NCBI GenBank assembly: GCA_039984955.1
Contig: JBDWTN010000006.1
Coordinates: 186,001 to 250,000 of the forward strand
Length of the DNA stretch: 64,000 nucleotides
Direction of reading: 5' to 3'
From: Marinobacter alexandrii
Lineage (GTDB): Bacteria; Bacteroidota; Bacteroidia; Cytophagales; Cyclobacteriaceae
Part shown: positions 49,636 through 58,901 of the stretch, piece by piece
How the letters are laid out: each line of letters starts with the position of its first letter
Numbering within the stretch: position 1 is the first letter of the stretch
The notes under the pieces: generated by a model
What the model was told of the DNA's origin: nothing
Databases searched by the model: none
What the model saw: only the letters and a program-made list of their open reading frames with translations
Made by a program: the position numbers and the translations under genes

Positions 49636-52600
49636 TTAGTTGGTTTTGATTATTCTGTGTGAGCTAACTTGACCATCAGATTTTATCATGAGGAGATACG
49701 TTCCGTTTCGCAGTTGGCTCAAGTCCATCTGGAACAGGCTTCCTTGTTTCTCCCCAATGATCACTCGCCCATTCAAATCTGTCAGACTGATGGATACTTC
49801 TTCCTTCGTTTTCACTTGAAGTACATCGCTCACTGGATTGGGATATATTCTGAGATCTATCTCATTATCCAGCCCTAAAGGACTGTCAACCACCGTGACT
49901 GTCACTGTCCAATCTTGTGTGGTAACTCCATCTTCTGCTGTAACGACGTAGGTCACTGGATCGGTAAAATCTTGTGCTACACCGCTTACTGGATTGCTCG
50001 TCGCGCCTTCCGACAAAGTGATCGTCGGAATAAGCGAACTTACTTCTGTGCCAAACTCCACTTCGATAGCCACCGTGTGGTCTATGGTATTGATCGCTGC
50101 ATCTTCGGCTCTCTCTGCAAGTATGAATGTCAGGATATCCGTATCGGTATCTGGTTCCTCGCTATCTATGGTTACTGTAACTGTCCAGTCTTGGGTGGTC
50201 ACTCCATCCTCTGCCATAACGACATAGGTCACCGGATTAGTAAAGTCTTGTGCTACACCGCTTGCTGGATTGCTCGTCGCGCCTTCCGATAAAGTAATCG
50301 TCGGAACAAGCGAACTTACCTCTGTGCCAAACTCCACTTCGATAGCCACCGTATGGTCTGTGGTGTTGATCACTGCATCACCAGTTCGTTCTGCGAGTAT
50401 GAATGTCAGGATATCTGTATCGGTATCTAGATCCTCACTACCGATGGTTACCGTAACTGTCCATTCTTGTGAGGTAGTGCCGTCTTCTGCTGTAACGACA
50501 TAGGTCACTGGGCTGGTAAAGTCTTGTGCTACACGGCTTGCCGGGTTGCTGGTAGCGCCTTCCGATAAGGTGATCGTCGGAACAAGCGAACTTACCTCTG
50601 TGCCAAACTCCACTTCGATAGCCACCGTATGGTCTGTGGTATTGATCGCTGCATCTTCGGTTCTCTCTGCAAGTATGAATGTCAGGATATCCGTATCGGT
50701 ATCTGGTTCCTCGCTATCTATGGTTACTGTAACTGTCCAGTCTTGGGTGGTCACTCCATCCTCTGCCATAACGACATAGGTCACCGGATTGGTAAAGTCT
50801 TGTGCTACACCGCTTGCTGGGTCGCTGGTTGCCCCTTCCGATAAAGTAATCGTCGGAACAAGCGAACTTACATCTGTGCCAAACTCCACTTCGATAGCCA
50901 CCGTATGGTCTGTGGTGTTGATCACTGCATCTTCGGTTCTCTCTGCAAGTATGAATGTCAAGATATCCGTATCGGTATCTAGCTCCTCACTATCAACGGT
51001 TACCATAACTGTCCAATCTTGTGTGGTAACGTCATCCTCTGCCGTAACGACATAGGTCACTGGACTGGTAAAGTCTTGTGCTACACCGCTTGCTGGATTG
51101 CTCGTCGCACCTTCTGATAAGGTGAACGTAGGAGTAAGGGCACTTACATCCGTACCGAAAGCTACTTCGATAGTCACTTCGTGATCGATTATGTTGATCA
51201 TCGCAGCATCTGTTTGTTCTGCGAGTGTAAATGTCAGGATATCGGTATCGGTATCTGGTTCCTCACTATCTATGGTTACCATAACTGCCCAATCTTGTGT
51301 AGTAACTCCATCTTCTGCTGTAACAACATAGGTCACCGGACTGGTAAAGTCTTGTGCTACACCACTTGCCGGGTTGCTTGTTGCGCCTTCCGATAAAGTG
51401 ATCGTCGGTGCCAATGCGGTTACATCTGTACCAAATTCTACTTCGATTGCTATCGTGTGATCTACTACATTAATTAAAGTAGCGCCTGTTTGTTCGGATA
51501 GTTCAAACGTTAAAATATTTGTCTCCATATTTGGAGCTACTGCTACTTCAACCGTCCATTCTTGTGTGGCAATACCATCTTGTGCTGTAATGGTGTAGAC
51601 TACAGCATCGCTAAAGTCTGCTTCTTCACCACTTACTGGATTACTGGTAGCACCCAGCGATAAAATAAATGTCGGTACGAGCGCTGAGACATTTGTTCCG
51701 AATCCTACTTCGATAGCGATGGTGTTATCGACTGTGTTGATCACCGCAGCACCTGTCTGTTCTGCGAATTCAAAAGATAATATATCTGTTTCCTCACTAG
51801 GTGGAGCCACGCTAACAGAAATGATCCAATCTTGTGTGGTAGTACCATCTTCTGCGGTAACGATGTAAGTTACCGGACTGGTAAAATCCACTTCCTCACC
51901 GCTAGCTGGATCAATTGTAGCTCCTGGCGATAAGGTAATGATCGAGGTAAGGGTATCCAGTACATTCGTAAAAAGTACTTCGATGGATATGGTATGATCA
52001 TCCGTATTGATCACCGCATCTCCTGTTTGATTCGTCAAAACAAATGAGAGGATGTCCGTCTCATCAGAGCAAGATTCATCTGCGTCAGTGATGCTCCACC
52101 CAAAATCATTAGAAAGCACTGACCTTGCAGCGGCAGCCTTGCAAAACGTAATGCCTCCTGCTCCTAAACTGACACCCTCTTGCAGGCTGGGTAAAGCTGC
52201 CCAGCCGATTAATATCTTATCGTAATTCTGTGAGGTAAGTGAAGTTCCATTAAACATGTTGTCCATCCTAGTTACTTTACTCACATCCCAAGTGCTTAAA
52301 TCATCATTAAAATTGGTCGCACCTCGAAACATATCTCGCATTAACGTGACATTACTCACATTCCAGGAACTTAGACCACTATTGAAACTACTAGCGCCAT
52401 TGAACATGCTAGTCATAGTGGTTACACTACTCACATCCCAAGAGCTAATATCAGAGGTAAAGCTTACAGCCCCAGAAAACATAAATCCCATAAGTTGTGC
52501 ATTACTCGTATTCCACCGGCTCAGATCGGCATTAAAACTGCTTGCACTCCGAAACATTTCAATCATATCCGTTACATTACCAACGTCCCAAGAGCCTAAA

Positions 52601-54768
52601 TCAGCATCAAAATTACTTGCACTCTGAAACATACTTCGCATAGACGTGACATTACTCACGTTCCAGGAACTCAGATCAGCATCAAAATTGCTTGCACCCC
52701 GAAACATATTTTGCATAGACGTGACGTCTGTGAGGTTAGGTGAATCGGGTGCGCTAAAACTTTCACCCGGCCAGTCCCGAAAACTTTCTCCAAAGCTTCC
52801 CCAGACTATATCTCCCCACTGCTGTACATCTAGCAGTTGATCTTTCGGGTAGTTTCTGAAATGCGGGTAGGTACCTGTGATTTCCAGTGTATAATTACCT
52901 GTTGTTGGCAATTCCGTATCGAACGAGCCATCGCTTGTCGTATGAGTACCCGATGTCACTTCATTCGCTAATTCGTCTTTCCATACGTAATTGAAATCGT
53001 ACGTAAAACCTCCATTCAATGCAATGGAAATGGTCTCCTCATCTATGGTCGTGGACCAGGAGGTGATGAAAGGACGTTGATCGGATAGATTTACATTGAT
53101 GGTCCAGTCTTGTTCGGTAATTCCATTCTCAGCTACTACTGTGTAGATTACCTCATTGGTAAAGTCTTGCTCCACGCCACTTTCTGGACTGATCGTGGCC
53201 CCTTCCGACACGGTCAGCGTTGGCACAAGGGATGTCACATCTGTATTTTCAGTTACAAGCAAGTCTACCGTATGATTGTCTGTATCTATGGTTGAAACTC
53301 CCACTTGCCCTGGTACACTAAAACTTAAAATATCTGTTTCGACGGGCTCTACAACTACCGTCACTTCCCAGTCTTGCACGGTAATCCCGTCTTGGGCTGT
53401 TACTGTATAAACAACCGGACTGGTTTCCGACTCGCTAAAGTCAACAGCATCACCACTGACAGGCGAAATAGTTGCCAATTCCGACACAGTGATCATCGGC
53501 ACCAATGATTCAATGGGTGCATCAAAAGCTACTTCCGCACGTATCGTATGGTTTTCTTTATCAATCTCTGGGGTACTTATCTGCTCTTCTAAGGCAAAGG
53601 ATAAAATATCTGTTTCATCATTGGCTTGTGCTTGAGCGGATACCGTCACTTCCCAGTCTTGAACGACCGTAGTTTCTGCACCGTCTACTTGGTAAGTGAC
53701 CGTATAAGTAACAGCACCTGAAGAAAAGTCTACTTCTTCACCATCTGCTGGTGAACTAATAGCCCCAGCAGCTAGCTCAATAGCCGGAGAAAGTGCTGTA
53801 AGATCCGTACCAAGAAGCACCGTGGCAGCCACAGTAAAATCGTCCGAATCGATGGTAGTTTCGCCTACTTGCTCTTCGAGACTAAAGGATAAAATTCTGG
53901 TGAATTCTTCACAGGATTGACCTGCATCTGTGATCGTCCAGCCTAAGCCTTCCAATATATTTTTTGCTTCAGTTGCTATGCAAAAAGTGATGTCACTTGC
54001 TCCAAAGCTTACGTTTTCTTGCAAGCCTTCCAACGCAGACCAACTGATTAATATCTTGTCATAGTTAGCCGTAGACAGATTCGAAGCGTTAAGCATGTTA
54101 CGCATACTTGTTGCCTGCCTAACATCCCAACCACTTATATCTTGATTAAAGGCCAATGTACTTTCAAATACACGCTCCATGTTGGTGACATTTTCCACAT
54201 TCCAGTTACTAACATCACCGTTAAATAAATCCGCTTGTCTGAAAAGGGCCTGCATATTGGTGATATTGCTCACATCCCAGGAATTCAGGTCCTGATTGAA
54301 ATTATCGGCATCACGAAACATTACAGACATATTTTTAACTTGACTCAAATCAGGTACATCTGTCGCACTAAAGCCTGTACCTGTCCAGTCTTGAAAACTT
54401 GCACTCATACTTCCCCAGACGATGTCTCCCCATTGCCGCACATCTAGCAGTTGATCTTTTGGGTAGCCTTGAAAATGTGGGAAGGCACCTGTGATTTCCA
54501 GCGTAACTGTACCTGTTAGACTAAATGGCTGTACTATATCTCCGGTCACTTCTATAGCGGAAGCGATCTCCGCCCCGGTATCGTCTTTCCAGACATAGCT
54601 AAAGTCGTAAGTGAGACTGTTATTTACTGGTATGGTAATTTCATCACCGTCAGTCACCGACCAGGAAGTGATGAACGGGCTTTGCGCCATGCCCTGAAAG
54701 GCTAGCATAACCATGAAAGATATGGTAAAGTAAAATTTTTTCACAGTGCTAAGGTTGAATTGACTCAT
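49636..54768 (-). CDS. Giant mosaic surface protein: BspA modules plus 11 DUF5018-like repeats, T9SS-sorted (1710 aa)
   Basis: A signal peptide (FYFTISFMVMLAFQGMAQ) is followed by module 1 (PKD-like domain plus about four BspA repeats, to about residue 285). Three DUF5018-like domains come next (ILSFSLEEQVGETTIDSDDF; ILSFALEEQISTPEIDKENH; ILSFSVPGQVGVSTIDTDNH), then module 2 (PKD-like plus about seven BspA repeats, about 565-900). Eight more DUF5018-like domains of about 85-92 aa follow (TDILTF.LAE.T..AVINT.DHT.AIEV.FGT.VS.L.PTITL...TYVVTAEDG.TTQDW). The protein ends with a T9SS sorting domain (LRIYPNPVSDVLQVKT ... SSHRIIKTN). The last domains are encoded by nearly identical 276-bp units. The long beta stalk would hold the BspA modules away from the cell. 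The gene is divergent from the TPR/HTH regulator at 55084. Confidence 0.93.
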   Translation of the reverse strand: MSQFNLSTVKKFYFTISFMVMLAFQGMAQSPFITSWSVTDGDEITIPVNNSLTYDFSYVWKDDTGAEIASAIEVTGDIVQPFSLTGTVTLEITGAFPHFQGYPKDQLLDVRQWGDIVWGSMSASFQDWTGTGFSATDVPDLSQVKNMSVMFRDADNFNQDLNSWDVSNITNMQALFRQADLFNGDVSNWNVENVTNMERVFESTLAFNQDISGWDVRQATSMRNMLNASNLSTANYDKILISWSALEGLQENVSFGASDITFCIATEAKNILEGLGWTITDAGQSCEEFTRILSFSLEEQVGETTIDSDDFTVAATVLLGTDLTALSPAIELAAGAISSPADGEEVDFSSGAVTYTVTYQVDGAETTVVQDWEVTVSAQAQANDETDILSFALEEQISTPEIDKENHTIRAEVAFDAPIESLVPMITVSELATISPVSGDAVDFSESETSPVVYTVTAQDGITVQDWEVTVVVEPVETDILSFSVPGQVGVSTIDTDNHTVDLLVTENTDVTSLVPTLTVSEGATISPESGVEQDFTNEVIYTVVAENGITEQDWTINVNLSDQRPFITSWSTTIDEETISIALNGGFTYDFNYVWKDELANEVTSGTHTTSDGSFDTELPTTGNYTLEITGTYPHFRNYPKDQLLDVQQWGDIVWGSFGESFRDWPGESFSAPDSPNLTDVTSMQNMFRGASNFDADLSSWNVSNVTSMRSMFQSASNFDADLGSWDVGNVTDMIEMFRSASSFNADLSRWNTSNAQLMGFMFSGAVSFTSDISSWDVSSVTTMTSMFNGASSFNSGLSSWNVSNVTLMRDMFRGATNFNDDLSTWDVSKVTRMDNMFNGTSLTSQNYDKILIGWAALPSLQEGVSLGAGGITFCKAAAARSVLSNDFGWSITDADESCSDETDILSFVLTNQTGDAVINTDDHTISIEVLFTNVLDTLTSIITLSPGATIDPASGEEVDFTSPVTYIVTAEDGTTTQDWIISVSVAPPSEETDILSFEFAEQTGAAVINTVDNTIAIEVGFGTNVSALVPTFILSLGATSNPVSGEEADFSDAVVYTITAQDGIATQEWTVEVAVAPNMETNILTFELSEQTGATLINVVDHTIAIEVEFGTDVTALAPTITLSEGATSNPASGVAQDFTSPVTYVVTAEDGVTTQDWAVMVTIDSEEPDTDTDILTFTLAEQTDAAMINIIDHEVTIEVAFGTDVSALTPTFTLSEGATSNPASGVAQDFTSPVTYVVTAEDDVTTQDWTVMVTVDSEELDTDTDILTFILAERTEDAVINTTDHTVAIEVEFGTDVSSLVPTITLSEGATSDPASGVAQDFTNPVTYVVMAEDGVTTQDWTVTVTIDSEEPDTDTDILTFILAERTEDAAINTTDHTVAIEVEFGTEVSSLVPTITLSEGATSNPASRVAQDFTSPVTYVVTAEDGTTSQEWTVTVTIGSEDLDTDTDILTFILAERTGDAVINTTDHTVAIEVEFGTEVSSLVPTITLSEGATSNPASGVAQDFTNPVTYVVMAEDGVTTQDWTVTVTIDSEEPDTDTDILTFILAERAEDAAINTIDHTVAIEVEFGTEVSSLIPTITLSEGATSNPVSGVAQDFTDPVTYVVTAEDGVTTQDWTVTVTVVDSPLGLDNEIDLRIYPNPVSDVLQVKTKEEVSISLTDLNGRVIIGEKQGSLFQMDLSQLRNGTYLLMIKSDGQVSSHRIIKTN
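49890..51420 (-). repeat. Tandem 276-bp coding repeat (about 5.5 copies)
   Basis: Identical landmarks recur at 49994, 50270 and 50546 (276-bp steps), with near-identical sequence through to about 51400. Each unit encodes one 92-aa DUF5018-like domain of the 1710-aa protein. High identity at silent positions implies recent expansion or homogenisation. Confidence 0.85.
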
Positions 54769-54889
54769 CGTTGACTTAAATCTTTTTACAAAGGATTTTG
54801 AGATAACATCATCCGCACAATCACGGATTAGTTTAATTTATTCTGCAAATAAGTATATTTATGGACTGTAAAATGACAGGGTGGCTACC

Positions 54890-54927
54890 TACATATGCCC
54901 TACATGGCTATATACATATGCCCTACA
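54890..54927. promoter_or_regulatory. Direct repeat TACATATGCCCTACA x2 between the 1710-aa gene and the TPR regulator
   Basis: Two exact 15-bp copies at 54890-54904 and 54913-54927 (23-bp period) lie in the 315-bp divergent gap, 122 bp from the BspA start and about 157 bp from the regulator start. It is a plausible binding site for the neighbouring HTH regulator. The rest of the gap shows no gene. Confidence 0.5.
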
Positions 54928-55083
54928 AAAAGAACACTGCTTAATAAAAAAGCGTGGAATAGACCTGACTTAAGCATGTAAATGTTTTGTATTGTGGAGA
55001 GGGGAATAATCACATTATCTCTACTCTAAAAACAACCGTCAATTGAAATAATACGATTCTTAAGCTTGAAATGAGAAGACACC

Positions 55084-57027
55084 ATGAAAAACCCATCTAT
55101 TAATCTATTGTTATTGAGCTTAATCTTTTCTTTTGGGAATCTATATTCTCAAGAAAAGAACAAGATTGATGAATATAAGACACAGTTGTTATCTTCAAAC
55201 GACTCTGTCAGGTATCATGCGCTAGTCAACCTAATCCAGAATTTTAATGGTAAAAATGTCGATGATACAACTGCAATGTATCTATCGGAACTAAAAAGAC
55301 ATATTGAGAAAACGAGCAATGATGAATATCGTGCTACGATGCACAAACTATATGGCTCCTTGTATGCCAGACTTAAGGAATTTGACTCAGCTAACTATCA
55401 TTTTAGGAAGTCCATCGATTATGGTTTAATAACGAATAATGATATCAGTCTTGCAAATACCTATTCATCTATGGGTAATATGTTTTTACATTATGCAAGA
55501 AACAAAGATTCCGCACTACACTATTACCAAAAAGCAGAATTACTGTATCTCGGTAAAAATGATTCTTCCCTTTTGGATGGGATCTATAACAACCTGGGCA
55601 CACTGTATTGCGACTACTTCGGTGATTATCCAAAAGCACTGGAATATTATAGACTAGCACTGAAATATCATAAAGAAGATATTGAAACTCGTTCCATACT
55701 CATTACAAATATTGCAAGTGTCTTACTTGACGTAGGACAACCAGAAGAAGCAGAAAAAGAGTTGATCAAAGCAATTGAACTACAAAAACAAACTGAATCA
55801 TGGAGAATGCTAGCCAAAAACTACAAACGTTTAGCAAGGATCTACCAGATTTTTGGTGATACGAAAAAAGTTATTGAATCTTCAGAGCTAAGTTTCTCTT
55901 ATAGTACAAAGATCGGCAGTATTGAGCAAAATTTTCAAGCAAGACAAAGCCTGGCATTAGCTTATGTTGCTTATGGTTACCTAGATAAAGCGATTTTACT
56001 ACTTGAAGAAAATCTTCAATCTTTTGACCAAATTTCATTTAACGAAGCGAGAAAAATCTATCTAGGTAGGTATTTACACTTACTACTGGCTCTGTGTTAC
56101 CATAAAACAAATAAACCAGCTACAGCAGCAGACCAGGTAAAGGTTGCAGATAGCTATGATATCTTTAACGCTACCCTCACTTCGATTGAATCTAACAACC
56201 TTATAACCATAAGCTATGAGGTATTTGAAGAGATGGGGCTGTATGAAAAGGCTGTTTTCTACTACAAAAAAAAGCTTGAATTGCAAGATAGCTTGTTTAG
56301 TAAGCAGAACAGGCGAATGATTTCTGAGTTGGAAACCAAATACAAAACAGAAAAGAAAGAACAGGAAATTTTAAACTTACAGCAAGCTGCAGAGATCCAG
56401 GCCTTAGCGATCACACGAAAAAACTACCAAATCATTTTAGCATTTTTAGTCATTCTCCTATCCATTGGAGCGGTGTATTACTACAAAAAACGTTTGAAAT
56501 TCCAAAAGGAAAAGCTCAGGCTGGTAGAGGACAAGAAAGAAATTCTTGAAAAAGAACTAAATGAAAAAGCTCGGTTGCTTACCACTTCTTCGGTCCAGTG
56601 GATTAATATGACCGAAAACCTTGATAACTTAAAACGTGACTTAAAAGACGAGCTTGCGGAAATAGATCAAAAAAAGAAGAAGAGTCTTCTTAGACATGTT
56701 GATAAGGTTAAAGGCTTTGAAAGTCATTGGCAATCCTTCAAAGTACATTTTGAGAGTGTACATCCTGATTTTTTTGAAAAGCTGGAAAATGAATTTCCCG
56801 ACCTGACTATGAAGGATCTAAAGATTTGTGCGTTTTTAAGAATGAAAATGCATAATGCAGAAATGGCTCAAATCATGGATGTCGCAAAATCTTCCATCCA
56901 ACAAACCAAAAGGCGTATAAAAAAGAAAATGAATCTAGGCCCATATGCAGATCTGCATGTGTTTCTAGATGCATTTAGCAAAGGTGAAGCATATAAACCT
57001 GCCTTATCAGTAAATACGATTTCATAA
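55084..57027 (+). CDS. TPR membrane regulator with LuxR-type HTH
   Basis: The 647-aa protein has a signal peptide (INLLLLSLIFSFGNLYSQ). Periplasmic TPR repeats run from about 30 to 400 (YRATMHKLYGSLYARLKEFD, SALHYYQKAELLYLGKNDSS, KALEYYRLALKYHKEDIETR), followed by a membrane helix at about 449-466 (IILAFLVILLSIGAVYYY), a cytoplasmic coiled coil (LRLVEDKKEILEKELNEKAR) and a C-terminal HTH at about 565-630 (FPDLTMKDLKICAFLRMKMH, AEMAQIMDVAKSSIQQTKRR). This is a common Bacteroidota one-component transmembrane regulator without a kinase. It is divergent from the 1710-aa BspA gene, its likely target. Together with the hybrid sensor at 34759 it brackets the BspA locus. Confidence 0.9.
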   Translation: MKNPSINLLLLSLIFSFGNLYSQEKNKIDEYKTQLLSSNDSVRYHALVNLIQNFNGKNVDDTTAMYLSELKRHIEKTSNDEYRATMHKLYGSLYARLKEFDSANYHFRKSIDYGLITNNDISLANTYSSMGNMFLHYARNKDSALHYYQKAELLYLGKNDSSLLDGIYNNLGTLYCDYFGDYPKALEYYRLALKYHKEDIETRSILITNIASVLLDVGQPEEAEKELIKAIELQKQTESWRMLAKNYKRLARIYQIFGDTKKVIESSELSFSYSTKIGSIEQNFQARQSLALAYVAYGYLDKAILLLEENLQSFDQISFNEARKIYLGRYLHLLLALCYHKTNKPATAADQVKVADSYDIFNATLTSIESNNLITISYEVFEEMGLYEKAVFYYKKKLELQDSLFSKQNRRMISELETKYKTEKKEQEILNLQQAAEIQALAITRKNYQIILAFLVILLSIGAVYYYKKRLKFQKEKLRLVEDKKEILEKELNEKARLLTTSSVQWINMTENLDNLKRDLKDELAEIDQKKKKSLLRHVDKVKGFESHWQSFKVHFESVHPDFFEKLENEFPDLTMKDLKICAFLRMKMHNAEMAQIMDVAKSSIQQTKRRIKKKMNLGPYADLHVFLDAFSKGEAYKPALSVNTIS

Positions 57028-57045
57028 GGTGAGTCGACTCACCTT
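57026..57045 (+). terminator. Hairpin at the stop of the TPR regulator gene
   Basis: A perfect palindrome AAGGTGAG-TCGA-CTCACCTT begins within the stop codon (TAA at 57025-57027) and is followed by TATAAAAG. It is a likely terminator with a very tight loop. The rest of the gap to 57427 holds only the 33-aa ORF. Confidence 0.5.
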
Positions 57046-57289
57046 TATAAAAGAATTTCAAACGGTGATTGGTGGTTGACGATATCAGTCATCTTCTTAA
57101 GGGTCTCCTCAGTGATACTTATGTCTAAATCTTTTAATACTCATTCAATCATTTCGTTAACAAAAAGAGGTTTAAAATGCATTTACGAGTAATGAGTCAT
57201 TCACAAGAATGCAAATTGAATTAATATCACATTATTCATAAAGATGTTAAAAGATTACAGGCTAGCCGCATTAAAAGTTCAGCCTCTTT

Positions 57290-57391
57290 CTAAAGAAACA
57301 AATAACAAGCGATCATTACTCCCAGGAGAAGGGCCATAAATACATAAATAAAAAGATTACTTTCCTGATTTGATTTTTTGCTATTTTCCAT
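57290..57391 (-). CDS. 33-aa single-helix membrane miniprotein
   Basis: The ORF reads MENSKKSNQESN followed by a hydrophobic stretch LFIYVFMALLLGVMIACYLF and ends in leucine. It is a textbook single transmembrane helix with a positively charged, hydrophilic N terminus. It starts 36 bp after the aldehyde dehydrogenase stop on the same strand and may be the last cistron of that operon. No homologue is recognised. The clean helix and position make it more credible than a chance ORF of this length, but translation is unproven. Confidence 0.5.
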   Translation of the reverse strand: MENSKKSNQESNLFIYVFMALLLGVMIACYLFL

Positions 57392-57427
57392 TAGATATGT
57401 ATCAATAAATACTCATTTCCTTTAAAC

Positions 57428-58819
57428 TTAAAGAGCTGCACTCTTAATCACCATTAGCTTTTGTCTGGAAACATCGTGCATGGTATCCGGAATACTCCCA
57501 ATTCCCAATCCGCTCTCGTCTCTTCCCGCAAAAGGCATCCAATCTACCCTAAATGCGGTGTGGTCGTTGACCATCACAGCTGCAGCATTCAATCGATGCA
57601 CGGCATCTAGTGCCTGATCAATGTTCTTGGTAAAGACAGAAGCTTGAAAATGATAGGGTATATCATTGGCTCGCTTAATGGCCTCTTGCATGTCTGAATA
57701 GCTATATATACAAACTACCGGACCAAAAATTTCTTGTTGTGAAACTTTGGTATCTGTTGGTGGATTTAAAATCAACGTTGGCTCATAACACGTATCAGAG
57801 ATTCGCTTGCCTCCACATAGCAGCTTAGCGCCTTTTTTAACTGCCTCATTTACCCACTCCTCTACCCGATCTACTTCTTTAGGTAAGATCAATGGGCCTG
57901 CTTCTGTATCTTCATTCAATGGATCGCCTGTCTTCACTTCTTTGACCTGCTTTGTCATTTCTTCGGTGAATTGATCCAAGATAGATTCATGTACAAATAC
58001 ACGCTGAACGGAAACACAAACCTGACCTGCATGATAATACCCTCCTTTTACTAAGGCAGGCATCATACTTTCAAAATCTGCATCGGGCTCTACGATTACT
58101 GGAGCAGCACCGCCATGCTCCAATGCACACCGGGTGCCGGGCGCAAGTTTCGACCTCAAATACCAACCCACCTTTGAAGAACCTATAAAAGAGAAAAAGT
58201 TGACTTTTGGATCTGTTACCAGTTCTTGTGCAACTTCATTGTCACAGATTAATGCCTCACACCAGCCCTCTGGCAACCCTGCTTCTTTGAAAATATCTGT
58301 GAGTAAAAGACACGTAAGAGGCGTAGTAGGTGCTGGCTTAATGATCACCGGACTGCCCACAGCAATCGCTGGAATGGTTTGGTGAATAATCAGATTGATG
58401 GGATGATTAAAAGCGCTGATAGAAGCTACTACACCAATAGGCTCACGGAAAGTAAATCCCATTCTACCAACAGAAGCCGCCGTTTGTCCCATGGGTACTT
58501 CTTCCCCCTTATGATGACCTATGTTCTCAATGGCTAATTTCACTCCATTGATCGCTCTGTCCATTTCTGCTTTGGTATCGTTCCAGGGTTTACCACCTTC
58601 TTGTGCTGAGGTCCTGATAATTTCCTCTGATCGCTCTTCCATCAATCTTGCAATCTTTTCTAAAATCGTAATGCGTTCATGCTTTTCGAGCCATTTGGAC
58701 CGATCGAGAAATAGATTGTATGCTTTTTTCAATAATGCATGCATCTCTTCAGAAGATTGAAGTGGCAATTCTTTGATCAGCGATTGATCGTAGGGCGCGT
58801 ATACTTTAAGAGTGCTCAT
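57428..58819 (-). CDS. NAD(P)-dependent aldehyde dehydrogenase
   Basis: A 463-aa cytosolic aldehyde dehydrogenase that oxidises an aldehyde to an acid. Catalytic Cys268 is in HAGQVCVSVQRV and the general base Glu234 in CALEHGGAAPV. The cofactor-binding and oxyanion asparagine segment SAFNHPINL lies near 136, and FIGSSKVG near 212 is the NAD-fold glycine motif. The C-terminal FGPVVCIYSY and MPFAGRDESGLGIGSI are typical of the ALDH superfamily; the latter resembles lactaldehyde/glyceraldehyde-type subfamilies. It lies 82 bp after the acetolactate-synthase-like gene on the same strand, probably as a two-gene operon with the small membrane ORF. The specific aldehyde is not predictable. Confidence 0.93.
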   Translation of the reverse strand: MSTLKVYAPYDQSLIKELPLQSSEEMHALLKKAYNLFLDRSKWLEKHERITILEKIARLMEERSEEIIRTSAQEGGKPWNDTKAEMDRAINGVKLAIENIGHHKGEEVPMGQTAASVGRMGFTFREPIGVVASISAFNHPINLIIHQTIPAIAVGSPVIIKPAPTTPLTCLLLTDIFKEAGLPEGWCEALICDNEVAQELVTDPKVNFFSFIGSSKVGWYLRSKLAPGTRCALEHGGAAPVIVEPDADFESMMPALVKGGYYHAGQVCVSVQRVFVHESILDQFTEEMTKQVKEVKTGDPLNEDTEAGPLILPKEVDRVEEWVNEAVKKGAKLLCGGKRISDTCYEPTLILNPPTDTKVSQQEIFGPVVCIYSYSDMQEAIKRANDIPYHFQASVFTKNIDQALDAVHRLNAAAVMVNDHTAFRVDWMPFAGRDESGLGIGSIPDTMHDVSRQKLMVIKSAAL

Positions 58820-58901
58820 TTTATTTGGTTGAAATTTACAAATGGTTTTGTTTTGATGAAAGAGTGTTTACCAACTAAAGTGCTGTTAACTATCCGTGGC
58901 T

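Noticed and set aside
49915-51396. Plus-strand ORFs of 70-125 codons repeating every 276 bp
   Set aside because: They are antisense readings of the tandem DUF5018-like repeats of the 1710-aa gene.
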